A stretch of 64,000 nucleotides of DNA, taken from NCBI GenBank assembly GCA_023105745.1, contig JALGQZ010000001.1, positions 56,563,437 to 56,627,436 of the forward strand. Direction: 5' to 3'. The position numbers and the translations under genes were made by a program. Below, piece after piece: positions 36,525 to 48,898 of this stretch (its first letter is position 1; every line of letters begins with the position of its first letter). The notes below the pieces were generated by a model that saw only the letters and a list, made by a program, of their open reading frames with translations, did no database searches and was not told the origin of the DNA. The stretch comes from Austropuccinia psidii. Its lineage: Eukaryota; Basidiomycota; Pucciniomycetes; Pucciniales; Sphaerophragmiaceae.

Positions 36525-38371
36525 TGTAAGGTGTGGATATGAAAATTTGATTAAAAATCAAGTACCTTTCCTGTCCTCAAAATTTGTATAAGGTAAGAAT
36601 TGATTAAAAATAGTATGAAGTAAGATTTTCAAGAGAAAAAATGCCAATTATTTTGTTTTTGACTTTATAAGTATAAAAACAATAATATAATAAAGATTTA
36701 TTGTTTTACCAACAATAACATAAGCAAGATTTATTGTTTTACCAGCAAGGAATATTTATCTAAAAACACTCTACAAGAGATATTTAAGGCAACAAAAGAA
36801 ATTTCTTCAAGAGAAATTTCAATTGGAATTAATTGATCAAAGAACTGCAGGAAATTAATATAAGAACAGAGTTCTTGAAAGGATTGTTAAAGAGAAAACA
36901 TTCTCAAAAGTGACCAGAGTGAATTTGGAAACAAAGTGACAAAGCTAAAAGTGATTAAAGATACTTTCATTCACTTATGTGATGGTTCAAGGGTAAAAAT
37001 GTCAGCCTATGACTCAAAACCAGAACACAAGCATGACAGCCAAATACCATAAACCAATGGTAAAGCCAGGATACCACCAAAACATGGAGCTGAGCCAAAC
37101 CTGCTAAAAATGTATCAAAAGAAAGAGGAAACTCTCCTCTTTCTAAATATAGAAGTCCTATCATCATAGGACAAATGATAACAAAGTTACTCCTTCTCAA
37201 AGTTTTTGCTGAGCATAAGCCTTAATTTTCACCTCTCATCTGAAATACAGAGGAACAGGCTTAACCCCAGCAAATGAGTATTCAAATTGACGCTCTAAGT
37301 CAGGCCCATCCAAGGGTACTAGCCAAATTGATTTAACACAAAAATTACAGAAGCTATGACCAAAATAAGGTCAAATAAGAATGAATAAAATATTCACTTC
37401 TCATCTAACTTCTACAATTTTAGTGTGAGATACTCAAAGTAGAGTCTTTTTTGAAAGAGAAAAACTAGGGATATCTGATTGTGGGTTTTGTTTTTCCATA
37501 TCTCATCTATAACAAAAGCTTTGGAGCAAATAAGCTCCATACATATATTGAGAAAAACACATGTCTGAATAATAAAGCTGGTACATGGCGTAACTTTGTC
37601 ATATTTAATGTTACCCATGGCAAATGAGGTACCATTGTGTAGATAGCAACCAGGGATACACAATGAATCAACTTTGAGCTAAATATTTCAAAAACCAACA
37701 CAGTTATAGCAGCTTTAAGGTTTAAATCCCACAGTTTGGCCAATACACCTTTACTGTGGGATAAAATCCCACAACTATGATTATGAGGTGTCAAACAGAC
37801 CAAGAAGCATGTTTATACTTCAATATCTCATAGTTCATTCAATACTGGGGTCCCATAAAGGTTCTGTACATCATTTTACGTGTCATACACATCAGAATAG
37901 GGCTGTGTGGTCCCAAGATGAAAAATTTCACCCTGTATTGGTGATAACTGCCCAAATTTGGTTTCAAAACCACATCTGAGCCCAATAAAGTGTATACAGG
38001 CTTTGTGGAAGCCACAAGCCAGTACTCATAAGTGAAAAACTCTTCACTTCCTCTATGTGGATTGTCTAGAGGGCCATTCCACTCCATTTTAGGCCAAAGG
38101 GGGCCTTTTCTCCACCAGAAAAGGTTTCCTCATCCTTTTCTTGAATTTCTATGTAGTACAACTGTCAAAAAAAGTTATAATCTTGGAAATAATAAAGTAT
38201 AATTATATTCTTAATTATGGTACACTTGATTATAAAAAAAACCACTAAATATTTTTAGTAAATCCCTTAATTATCAATTAAAACTCTTTTATCACTATGT
38301 TATCCATGTCACAGTCATAGTCAAAGTTTTATATACCATTATTATCACTTTATCATAGACTCAGCCTTACA
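36525..38371 (+). repeat. 5' LTR of element H
   Basis: It ends CCTTACA at 38371, directly before the lineage I primer-binding site. Its start is placed at TGTAAGG (36525), where homology of fragment D ends; a nearby TG at 36532 is possible. About 1,847 bp, close to the 1.9-kb LTRs of E1 and A. The partner LTR lies outside the window. Confidence 0.7.
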
Positions 38372-38374
38372 TTT

Positions 38375-38387
38375 TGGGGGCCTGGCC
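38375..38387 (+). other. Primer-binding site of H
   Basis: TGGGGGCCTGGCC, identical to the sites of E1 and A, 3 nt inside the LTR. Confidence 0.75.
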
Positions 38388-39002
38388 ATGTCTTTTGACC
38401 TTTTTTGGACCTTTATTTTCATGCAAAGAGTGAGTTTTTTCTCTCATATTCTTAGCTTATGAAATTATTTTTTCTCTTTGTAGGGGTAGAATCATTAAAA
38501 AAATGATATAATACATATCTTATTATTATTTTTTGATGGGTATATCATTACATACCACTGCAATTTTTTATTATTGCTTATTTCATGTGGATGATTATAG
38601 TTTAATCACCATAATATTTATTTTTGGTGTGTTTTTCATATTAAAACACTTGAAAGACATGAATATAGTTCTGTTTTTAATTGAAAAGAAAACCTCTCTT
38701 GCTGTAAATAACAGTATTAGAGGCGTGGTTGGGAATATTGATAATTTTAATTGCCTGTTTCATAACAACTTCAAAGATTACACTTGTTAATTCCAAGTTA
38801 ATTTGTGAGATACTGGTCTAAAAACAGTATACCAGAAATCTACAAAGCTCTATTTTTGACGTGTATTTGATAATTTCAACTACAACATCATAATACAAGG
38901 GTATAATATAGGAATATATCTCCCAGAGGCCATTCTTAGATTGGAAAACAGCATTTTAAGAAGTCTTGACAGAAATAAGCCCTGTTTTTCCTCTTTGATT
39001 CA

Positions 39003-41367
39003 GTGGAAGAGAACTTCATACCACTTGAAGCCCAGTCACAAGGCAGTACACCAGTGATATCTGCAGAACCAGAAATCAGAAAGGTCAAAGGAAAGAGGCA
39101 CAGTGAAAGCCTCATAAAAACAAAGAATTTGACACCAATTGCCACCCAGAGGAGTAGAAAACCACAAAACTCTGCATCAATACAAGATAAACCAACCTTG
39201 ATACCTTTTACAGGGAAGATTACCATAATCAACCCAGTTGTAAAGTCCAAAGTCAATTTTTCAAAAGAAATAGGAAATAAATCTGTACAAGGCACAGTCA
39301 AAGGTAAATACCCTAAGAAAATTAAGTTTTTGACTGCTTGCAAACACTGATATGTCACCTGTACACCTCAGGAACCAGCCAGAGGACAGAGAAATCTTTT
39401 CCAGAACCAGAAGACCAGGAAGAGGACACCTTGGACACAGTGGTGGATTCCAAGAAACTAAGGAAAATCATACCCACTCTGCCATTCACCTTCCAATTCA
39501 ACAGAAGCCTCAAACCAGAGGACTGGAAGGATATGGATCAAGTTCTTCAGCTCCACCAACTCCTCAAAGATTGTTTCCAATGAAGCATTGAAAACAAGAG
39601 GTTCAAACTAGCATCACACTGGGAAGAATGTGGAACAAGTTTCCAGAAGATATGTCTCAGAGAGATATCCTTCAAAGACCTTATTGTAATTACCAAAATA
39701 TGGAATACCACCAGGCGGTTCAGAGTCCTAGAGGAGAGGGAAATAAGGCTAAGGGAGAATAAAGCCACTATCCAAGATATAGCAGAACCAATGAACCAGA
39801 CAGGGCTTACTCTTATTCCTTCAGGCCCACAAGTAGTAGACCAACCAAACTCTCCAGTGGCTTCAAAACATCAAGGCAGCAGCAGATCAGTGGCCAAGAG
39901 TCACCATTATTCACAATCCCAGGTAGTTTCCAGGAGAAGACAAGGATACAAGGGAAAAAAATACATCTTTCAGCCAAAGGAAGAAAGAGTCAGACCCAAT
40001 AATCCAGAAAACTTCTGGACTTGGTGAATGAAGTACGCAAGAGCCAGAAATAGCTGTAAATACTTCTAGAATCAGTAGCCTCAGTAATAGAAATATTACC
40101 CCCACTCAGAATGAGCACAGTGTTGTTAAACCTGAGAGTAACTTAAACAGTGATGCACTGTGGTTACAAATGTTGCAATTTTCAGAGAAAACTCAAAAAC
40201 AGCTTTCAGAACTCCAAGAAAGCCATGAGAGGATGAAACCATTAACAGCCTCCATGGAAAAAATTATTAAAACTCTTCAAGAAGGCCATGCTCAATTAAG
40301 AAAAGCTTCTGAATAAACCAATAAAAGACTGAATCAAGTCTTTGAAGAACAGCACCATAGAAAAAGGGACAGGGATTGTCTGGATCAGGACATAAACAAA
40401 TTGCTTAATGCCTACCAAAATATGAAGCCCCAACCACAAGGCAATGTTTAGGAGGAGCTAAACCACCAAGACATCAAAGCGGATGCCTTATTTGTGAAAA
40501 GGCAAGTTCTCCATTGCAATACCAAGATGGAGATAGTATTTTTTATTCTGAGAAGGAAGCCTTGAAACAGCTTCCAGAGGCCTCACACTGGCCCAAATTC
40601 TCTGGAACAGGAGAATATGAACACATGGAACTCATTATTTATATTGATGGACTCTTCATAGATGTACCAAGCACACCAGATTACTGGATTACTGCTAGAT
40701 TGAATACAGCATTTGAAGGTCATGCTAGTATTTGGTATCCAGAAATGAAAGAAATCCATGTCAGGAGAAGCTTCCCATGGTGGAAGAGTCAGATAATCCA
40801 AAAGTACAAAAATGGTACTTGGATACGGAAAATACCATTTCATTTGAAAATGATATGTAATCTGTGGAAAAAGATCCATATGAGTGGTGTCTTACACAGT
40901 CTAAAAGACTTAAAGCCATTGATCCTCAAATGAATATTCAGAGGAGGAATCACAAACTCCTGACACAAATGCCAGGGGAACTAGAGAATGCAGTAAAATG
41001 CAGATGTAACCAAACTTGCACTCTAGATAAAATTTCAAACACCTTGAAAGATGTAAGGAAAAGAACAAATTGAGGGAAATATCTCCAATTTAGAAGCCGT
41101 AAATTCAAAGAGAAACAACCTTTCAGGGTGGACTTCAAAGACAAACCCAAAGCAAAAATGGTAGAAGTGACCAAAAAGAAACATACTTGCCACAATTGTG
41201 GTTCAACAGACCACTATTCCAATAACTTTCCAAAGGCAAAGAAGGAAGTTTATGCCGTTGAGAAAGTCCCAGAGGAGGAATCCCCAACAGAGGATTCTGA
41301 ATCAGACTATATGGGTGTTGCTATCAGAGAAAAATCTGATGATGACCAAGACCAAAGAGAAGAGTTA
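39003..41367 (+). pseudogene. H gag, interrupted by element A
   Basis: Starts right after a CAG acceptor-like site (39001-39003). Open pieces follow, with stops between them: an N-terminal lysine-rich part (39003-39350), a coiled-coil stretch at about 40140-40440, a capsid-like region (WPKFSGTGEYEHMELIIYID; 40514-40933) and a CCHC knuckle (CHNCGSTDHYSNNF; the last Cys is changed to Phe) at 41128-41367. Element A cuts the frame between codons after REEL. The frame continues at 63895. Gag would form the virus-like particle. The stops and the lost knuckle Cys make it non-functional. Confidence 0.85.
39338..40027 (+). pseudogene. H overlapping ORF in +1 frame of gag
   Basis: 230 codons with a single stop (39581-39583), read in the +1 frame relative to gag, the same offset as in E1 and A. 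It encodes LKPEDWKDMDQVLQLHQLL, a charged helical segment (RFRVLEEREIRLRENKATIQ) and a basic tail (SRRRQGYKGKK). The matching DNA in the gag frame has stops of its own. I do not recognise a domain. The length of the overlap in a decayed element suggests that it was under selection. Confidence 0.5.
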
Positions 41368-43332
41368 TGTGAACCTTTGAGATATGAACACATACCCAAA
41401 AAGGTCACAAGAAATACTTAAAATAATTCTACATTAAAAATAATTACCTTAAAACTACAAAAATGCCATAAATTGGCATAAACGTTTATTTAACTTAAGA
41501 ACCAATGAGCAAACATGTGAGATAAATTATACCATTGGATTCCCCATGGTAAAATACACATATACCATTTTTATGGCATATCTGTAAAGTCAATATTTAA
41601 TGAGCTATAAGTAATAATACCTTATAAAAAAACACAAATCCTTATTTATTTCAATTACCAATTAAACAACAAGTGAAATGGATGGTACCATTGGATTATC
41701 CATATAAATACACATATAAAACAATTAAGAAGCTAAGCTCCAAAGTCAATACTTATGGAATTAAGCTGAATATATGCACTTTTTTGGTCAACGCATATAT
41801 TCAAGGAGTTTAGCTAATATCTTTTGAAATATGTATGATAGAGTGATGAACCAAAAATAAAGTCATCACAAAATTACTGTAGGAATACAGAAATGAATTT
41901 TATTTCACAAGTTATTAGCAAGGTTAAAACCTGTAAGGGATTATTGACTAAAATCAACAGAGCTGTTGACCACTTTGTTTTGAAAGTGGTCCAAACTTAA
42001 AAAAAAATACAGTTGGATTCTACTAGTTCATTCGTGAAGAATGATGCTGTTTCTATTAGAATATTCAAGGTATAACCCCTTGAAATCATGGTTTGAAGTT
42101 TAACATATTAAATTTCAACAGAAAAGATGAGTTACAAGAAAAATCATCAAACATAGAGTTTTGATGATGTAGTAAAGTGTTCTTGGCAGCATAATTGGGT
42201 TATACCAAGCTATTAGAATTCACTCTCTGAATTGCTTTAGCGTGTAAATCTTAAAATTTATTAAGGATCAAAGTTTGAGCTTAATTTGATCTTTTATGAT
42301 CACTCACTGTAACTTTACATTAAGTTTAACAGTCATATGAGGGATAAAATTGGTGAATACTGTTAATTTATGATTAAAAATAATAAAATTCACGAAATTT
42401 GGGGTTCTGCAAAGCCTTGACATCATCAAACTTAGAGTTATAGTGATAACTCTAAATAATGGCGTAATAATGAGATAATATGGTTTCATCATGATGTATT
42501 CATCACCAAACCTTAAAATATTGATCAATTCCAGTGGATATGATCAGTGCACGTCTACTAGAAGCCTGTTGGACTCTAGGAGGGAGGTATTTACTATAAA
42601 TAGAGCTCTTTTTACTCTTTTTCCCCCTCAGATGCTTACAAAACATTAAATCATTAAATAAAAAGGTAATTTCTTTATTCTTTATATATAAAGCTTTTAT
42701 ATTATCAAAGACCAAAGATCATCTTATAACAATATTCATCTTTGACATGATTATTACAATTATTTAATTGTTTTGTTTAAATTTCTTTCAAAAACCTCAA
42801 TTCCACATAAAACCAAGAAAATTTGTAATTTCTCTTAAACTTTATTGTAACTACAATTTAAATAAGTTGTATTTACATTTATAGGCGTAAATCTACTCGA
42901 ACATATTATATTAAGCATTAAAAGTAGGTTATTTCTCTTATTATAATAATTTTTTTCTATGATTACTTTTTAATAATTCTATAATTGATATGAATAGTAT
43001 TTATATTAATTTATAGCTTTAATATTGGGAATATTATTGTTATTAATTGTTTTTTATTAATAAAAAACAATTTTTTACGCCTTTATTATTTGTTGGTAAC
43101 AATAATAAAGTGCTTTTAAATATATTACTTATTTTATATATATTATCATTTTATAATATAAATTATATTATTATATTTATTTAATAATATAATTATTTTA
43201 CGCCTTAATCATAATAATTCTTTATTATTATAATTATATTTTTTCTTATTTAATTTATTTATAAGGACATTCATAGCACAATAAGTAAAATATTAGTAAT
43301 TTTTACTTATTGTTTCATAGTCAAACCTTACA
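41368..43332 (+). repeat. 5' LTR of A
   Basis: 1,965 bp, TGTGAACC...CCTTACA. Paired with 61932-63894. Confidence 0.95.
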
Positions 43333-43334
43333 TT

Positions 43335-43347
43335 TGGGGGCCTGGCC
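43335..43347 (+). other. Primer-binding site of A
   Basis: TGGGGGCCTGGCC, 2 nt inside the LTR, shared with E1 and H. Confidence 0.78.
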
Positions 43348-43838
43348 ATGATATTTACTCAAAAAGACCTTTAAAAGGACTCTAATTGGGTTTATCCAAT
43401 AATAAATTAATATTCTAATCATAAAGTTCTATAATAATTTTATATTTATTGATTTTAAAATCTATTGAGGCATTTGGAAAGCAATTGTACTGTCTTACAT
43501 GTGGTTTTTCACATCCTTAGAGTTGCAAAAACTTTCTTTGAGTGACTCTAGTGATTAAAAAAAATATTTTATAAATTAAAAATAATTTTATATGATAAAT
43601 TAATTTTACAAAAGAATCATATTCATTTTTATTTTATTCTTTAAAAATAAAAACATAAAAAATAATAAAAATATTAAAAACCAATAAAAAAGTTATTTTA
43701 TTCATTTTAATTTCATTTCTTTAATTATTTTCACTTTTTGAAAAAAGATATAAAAGCAATTTTTATGTGGAAAATTTCCATATCTTACCAAAAATAACAC
43801 TTTTATATAAAAGACTTATATTTATTTGTCTTTTTTAG

Positions 43839-43988
43839 TGTTTGAAGACAATCCCACAGAGGACAACCAAACCACTGTTGAAAGATTGGTGGAAGAAACT
43901 TTCCAAAGTTCTCCAACACCAATAATCACTAAGAAAAAGAAAGCCAAGAAATTGGACTTTCCAGGACCCACTATTCAGGACTCTGAAG
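43839..43988 (+). other. A candidate upstream exon of the overlapping ORF
   Basis: An open 150-bp stretch between TAG (43836-43838) and GTGAGT (43989). Splicing to the CAG at 44074-44076 would give an 88-bp intron and enter the +1 frame (peptide PFNQMDLDSEVELIPQ), matching the equivalent join in E1 (NQMDVD). A 500-bp AT-rich leader precedes it. Confidence 0.5.
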
Positions 43989-44065
43989 GTGAGTACCTCA
44001 TTTATGAATTGCCATAAGAAGAATTCCTGTTCTGAAATCTTCTTATTTCTTATTTTTCTTAAAAT

Positions 44066-45391
44066 ATGACTACCAGAAGAGGCTCCCAATACTCCATTTA
44101 ATCAGATGGACCTAGACTCAGAGGTAGAATTGATTCCTCAAAAGGGAAAAGGAAGGGCAATATCCCCAGTGGAACAGAATACACACAAGGAAGTGCCTTA
44201 TCTCAAAGGCAAGTCCCAGAAATGCCCATGATATCTGAACCAGAATTATAACTAAGTATGAGTGACTCAAACAGGTACAAATCACATTCAGAGGGCTCAA
44301 ATAGACATTTACATGAGCCAGTACAAACAGTACTACATGGTGTACAAGGAAAAAGATTGGGAAATGTTGCCCCAAATACACCAAGGAGTGATGAACTCCT
44401 GGCACATCCTGAAAAAGTTCCTCAAAGAGGAGAAAATAGTGAAATACTCCAATGGATAGAATCCACTATCATCCAAACCTCAAATCAAAAAGATCAAGGA
44501 GTACCACAACAAAAAGAAGGAGGCAACCAAGGAAGAAGCCCCAGTAGCTTATACCAGCAAGCCCCAAGCCAACCCACTTCCCCAAGAAGGGAAGAAGAAC
44601 AAGAAAAAGAATTGGAGAAAACCATATTCCCAAAGCTACAGGATCCCCAAAATCCAAAAAGATGCCATGGAAAATGTATTCAACATGGCCAGAACTTTGA
44701 TGAAATTCAAAGACAAAGAGGAGCAAAGAATGAGACAACCCCATTTCCCAAAGAAATAATCTTGTCTCCTGATGTTGTAAATACTTCAACAGAGCCTAAA
44801 AATAGTATTTTACCTCTTAAAGACATTAAAAACAGTTTATTATCTTTCCAAGAAATAAATAATAGCTTATCATCTTTAACAAAACTTGTTGTACAAAATA
44901 AAAAAGAAATTGATAATATAAGATTTATGATTGAAAATAATAAACCAAAAGTATTAATTGATAATACTCAGAAATTAATACAAGGACAACAAGAGTTGTA
45001 CAAATACATAAGTGATATTAAAGAAAAAACTTTAACAATCAATTATGATGTGAGTATTGATAATCTTACAGAAAAATTAAACAAATTGAGCATTTCTGCA
45101 GAAAGTTTTGAAGAAAAGACTTCATCACACCAAAAATTACTTTTAGACCATGTGGAAAAGAGTGATGAAGCAAGAATGCATCTGAAAGATGACATTAAAA
45201 GTGAAATAAGGCTTATTACTGAAAAAATGGATAAAATTAATGAGGCTAACTCAAATACGCCAAAGTTATCAACACAATTTTCTCACATAAGAAGCCCTGT
45301 TAAGCCAAAAGAGGAATTAACAAATCCATTCATAACAGAGTTAATTCACCAAGACAATAACCAAGTCTTAATAAAGGAAGCACCTCAATAG
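44066..45391 (+). pseudogene. A gag, N-terminal and coiled-coil part
   Basis: The gag frame starts at ATG 44066 and has early stops (44096, and before 44258). From 44258 to 45391 it is open for 377 codons. It is hydrophilic, with long heptad-like helical stretches (FMIENNKPKVLIDNTQKLIQ). It ends at a one-base deletion near 45390, where the reading moves to the next block. Homologous to E1 gag. Confidence 0.85.
44079..44759 (+). pseudogene. A overlapping ORF in +1 frame of gag
   Basis: Read in the +1 frame relative to gag. An open part (44262-44456) contains MNSWHILKKFLKEEKI at 44391. A TAG at 44457-44459 sits where E1 has Trp. The frame then runs to a stop at 44757 with NWRKPYSQSYRIPK, VFNMARTLMKF and KEEQRM. 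This block is about 60% identical by eye to E1 5582-6022. Stops between 44229 and 44262 suggest a second intron. The function is unknown. Confidence 0.55.
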
Positions 45392-45395
45392 AAGA

Positions 45396-46737
45396 ATGGC
45401 CAACATTCACAGGAGAAGGTGAATATGACCACATGTCATTTATCAAAACAATTGACATTCTAAAAGAAGATTATGCCATACCAGATGAATTAATCACTGC
45501 AAGATTACACTCATTATTTGAAAAATCTGCAAAAAGATGGTATTATGGCATAAGGCAAACAAATGGCAAAAATACCTGGTGTTGGTGGAAACAAGAGATA
45601 ATCACCAAGTGGGCTAATGATGCCTGGAGGTAAAATATAGAGAATGCATTTGAAAATTATTTCTTTGACCCAGAAAAAGACAAGCCTTTAACTTGGTTCT
45701 TAAAACAAGTTTAAAGACTCAATGCATTTTACCCAGAAATTTCAGAGAAAATGGTGCACATGAAGATACTTAAAAAATGTGGAGGAGAGCTAGAACATGC
45801 CTTAAGAAGCAGGTGTATAGAGCCATGCTCCACAGAAGAGTATATAAATGCACTAGAAGACATAGTGACAAGAACAAAAATTGGAAGAACTTGGAAGAAA
45901 TTGGACATTAAAAGTCCAAATAAACCATTTATCAAAAAGGATAAATCAAAAGAACCTTTCAAGCCCAATAAGAACAATAATAATGAGCAAAGAAAATGCA
46001 ATAAATGTGGAGGTATTGGACATTTAGCCAATAATTGCCTCAAAAAGGCAAAGATTAATGAAATTGTGGAAACAGAAAACCACAATGACAAAGAGGAGGA
46101 ATATGACTCTGAAAAAGAAACAGAAGAGTCAGAAAGTTCTGAAAGTGATGAAATTAATATAATTAATGCAAAAATTAAAAATATTGATATAATTTATGAG
46201 GTACTGGATGTTAACTCAAACTTACCACAAGTTGGGACATCTGACACAAACCTAACAAATATACAAGATGCTAAAATGTACAGAACCAAACCTGCAAAAG
46301 GAATGGGATATACAGCTGGAAAATCAAGTATAAGTATTGTTATGGTTGATAACCAAGAAGGAAAAGTGAACTTAGATACAGGAGCATATTGCACCTGTTT
46401 TGGTAAAAGTTATTTAAAAACCATTGTCCCAGACTGGCACAAAAAACTCATGCCAATACAAGGTGTCAAATTTAGTAGTGCAAGTGAGAGCATGAAGCCC
46501 ATTGGAATAATTGATTTAACACTAATTTTTCCTCACCCTTCACAATGTGTCAGAATTAAAGTAGAGTTTGTAGTAATGGACAACTGTACCAGTAATCACT
46601 TCATACTTGGAAATGACTACCTATCAATTTATGGTATTGATATCTCTAACCAAAAAGATAGATATTTTACCATAGGAGATAACAAAAGACAAACATTTGG
46701 CTTCTTAAATAACAAAAAAACAAATAACAGCTATTAA
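45396..46737 (+). pseudogene. A capsid, zinc knuckle and protease
   Basis: The capsid-like part GEYDHMSFIKTIDILKEDY is followed by in-frame stops at 45631 and 45711. Then comes a 328-codon open block (45751-46737) with a CCHC knuckle (CNKCGGIGHLANNC), an acidic Glu/Ser linker, the protease active site NLDTGAYCTCFG and the flap-side motif HFILGNDYLSIYGIDI. The block ends at a frameshift in the A-rich tract near 46715. Confidence 0.88.
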
Positions 46738-46822
46738 GAATGAGGAAAAAAGTCCAGAAAAGGACCTTTTTATATCTTAAAAGCTGAAAGAGGAAGAATT
46801 AAATCAATAATTAACAGAAAAA

Positions 46823-47472
46823 ATGAAAGAAAAATTGATTGACCTTTTATTTAAATACAAAAATGCCTTTGTAACTGACAAGGAGCCACTAGGTGCCATA
46901 ATTGGGCATGAGGTGGATATAATTCTTAATGTGGAAAAGCCTTACCCACCTTTACTAAGGAGACCAGCTTACCCAGCTAGTCCAAGGGCTAGAGAAGCCT
47001 TGGAGGTACAAATTAAAGAATTAATGGACCTTGGTGTATTAAGAAAGGTAGGACATAATGAACAGATAGAGGTCACTACACCTGTCATTATAACTTGGCA
47101 TAATGGAAAATCAAGGATGGTAGGAGACTTCAGAGGCCTGAACACCTATACCATTCCAGACAGATAACCAATACCCAGAATCCATGAGACATTGACACAA
47201 TTGTCACAAGCTAAGTTCATTACAGCCATGGATGCCTTAAAGGGTTTTCATCAAAACATCTTAACAAACAATGCCAAGAAACTACTAAGGATAATAGTCC
47301 ACTGTGGGATTTTTGAATACTTAAGAATGCCATTTGGCATAAAAAATGCACCTTCCCATTATCAAATAATGATGAATACCATATTCCCTGAATAATTATA
47401 AGAAGGATGGCTAATAATCTATATTGATGACATCATAGTTTACTCAGAAACTTGGGAAAATCACCTTACAAG
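46823..47472 (+). pseudogene. A reverse transcriptase, 5' part, interrupted by element B
   Basis: Motifs in order: RRPAYPASPRAREALEV, TPVIITWHNGKSRMVGDFR, D in [23 protein letters not shown], and YIDDIIVYSETWENHLT at about 47419. Stops occur at 47165 and 47396. B is inserted inside the Thr/Arg codons after NHL. Confidence 0.92.
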
Positions 47473-48235
47473 TGTAACAACCATCCATCAGGGGTAAGGG
47501 TATTCATTCATACACCCACTCAAACACCTCAAATCAGCAAATCCAGTATCTGCATCAGCAGTCAGTTTCAGCAATCTTCATTCTGAAACATGCATACAGC
47601 TTGGTACATCAATACAGCCTGTCAATACCTGTACAGGTTGGATTCACCCAATACAGTTTCAATACACCAGTATGGAACTGTATGATCACTCAAATACACC
47701 ACACCTCTTGTACAGGTTCTGTACAGCTGTACAGGACCTGTATTGGCCAGACTCAATTCAATCATCAATTGTTCTCATGAAAATTCTTCCTCTGGATCAG
47801 GGCTGGTGATTCTCACATATACCAGCCCCTCTTTCTCCCCCCTGGGGACTTTTCCCCAGTTAATTAATTTAGTTTATTTATTATTTTATAATTATTCTTA
47901 TCCTTATTTTGGGTATTATAATTATTTAATCTTAAGTTAGTCTTTGCATTTTTTTCTCTTCGCCTGTACAGTATGAGTTGGGTGGCCATATCCTTATTAA
48001 CCCTTCTCTTTCCATTCTGACAGGTTGAAACAGTGGACTTGGACTTGTTTGTGGTTGGCTCTTCTATTCTTTTACTCTTATCTTTTGTTGCTGCTTTTTC
48101 TTATATTTATTCTTTAGCAATTTATCTTTAACACTCTTAAGTGTATCTCATCTTATCTTATCTTTGAGCCCTCCATAAGTGAGTCCCAGTTTACTGAGTG
48201 CCAGGCCCTCTTCACTTCAAAGAGCCCCTGTGACA
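47473..48235 (+). repeat. 5' LTR of B
   Basis: TGTAACAACC...CCCCTGTGACA. U3 contains several CTGTACAG palindromes (47628-47637 within CCTGTACAGG; 47708-47745). A TATA-like CATATACC near 47816 is followed about 40 bp later by the AGTTAATTAATTTA motif, proposed to be the RNA start. Confidence 0.96.
47842..47859 (+). other. Hairpin next to the proposed RNA start in the LTR of B
   Basis: CTGGGGA and TCCCCAG pair perfectly around a CTTT loop and abut AGTTAATTAATTTA (47858-47871). S has the analogous sequence at about 60738-60756, and both LTRs of C keep most of it. Confidence 0.6.
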
Positions 48236-48236
48236 T

Positions 48237-48250
48237 TAAATTAATTAACT
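48237..48250 (+). other. Candidate self-priming primer-binding site of B
   Basis: TAAATTAATTAACT, 1 nt inside the LTR, is the exact reverse complement of 47858-47871 within the LTR. No tRNA-like TGG site is present. The Tf1/sushi group is known to prime from its own RNA 5' end in this way. Confidence 0.65.
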
Positions 48251-48898
48251 CATATTTGATTCTTTCTTTTCATTCATTTATATTCATTTCCTCTCATTCA
48301 TCAATTATGACCTTTTCATGATTTTATGATTTTTTATGATTTTCTATGAAATTTTCTCTCTCATCAATTTTCATCTCATTCTTTTCATTCTTATGAAAAT
48401 TGATTCTTTTTCCTTTCTTAATCATTGCTGACCATTTCATCACTTCATTTTATTTTTATCAATCAAATTTTTTCTGTGTTCTTATTCAGGTTTTATCTAG
48501 GGATTATTGATTGGTTTAATTGATTGGATTATTCATTGGGATTCATTTGGGTTATTGATTCAGGATTTATTGGATTTATTGACTTTGAACTCTCAAGATA
48601 TTGAATTGATTTCTGAAGATTTTGAACTGATTGATTGATTCCTCAAGACTTGATTTCATTTGAAGACACTTATTGATTGATTATTGATTGAATATTGATT
48701 GATTATTGATTTCCTCAAGATTATTGATATTTGATTGAATTGATTGTTGATTGATTGAATTTATTTGACTGTTGATTGAATTTGATTCCTCAAGATTTGA
48801 ATTGATTCCTCAAGATTCATCAAGATTTTATTGTGATTGATTTGGCCAAGCCTGATTATTCTTCTTAATACCATCAAGTTATTTTAATTATTTTCATA
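48251..48898 (+). other. 5' leader of B
   Basis: U-rich low-complexity sequence with many TTGATTGATT and CCTCAAGA words, shared in style with C. No ORF of note before the gag ATG. Confidence 0.6.
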
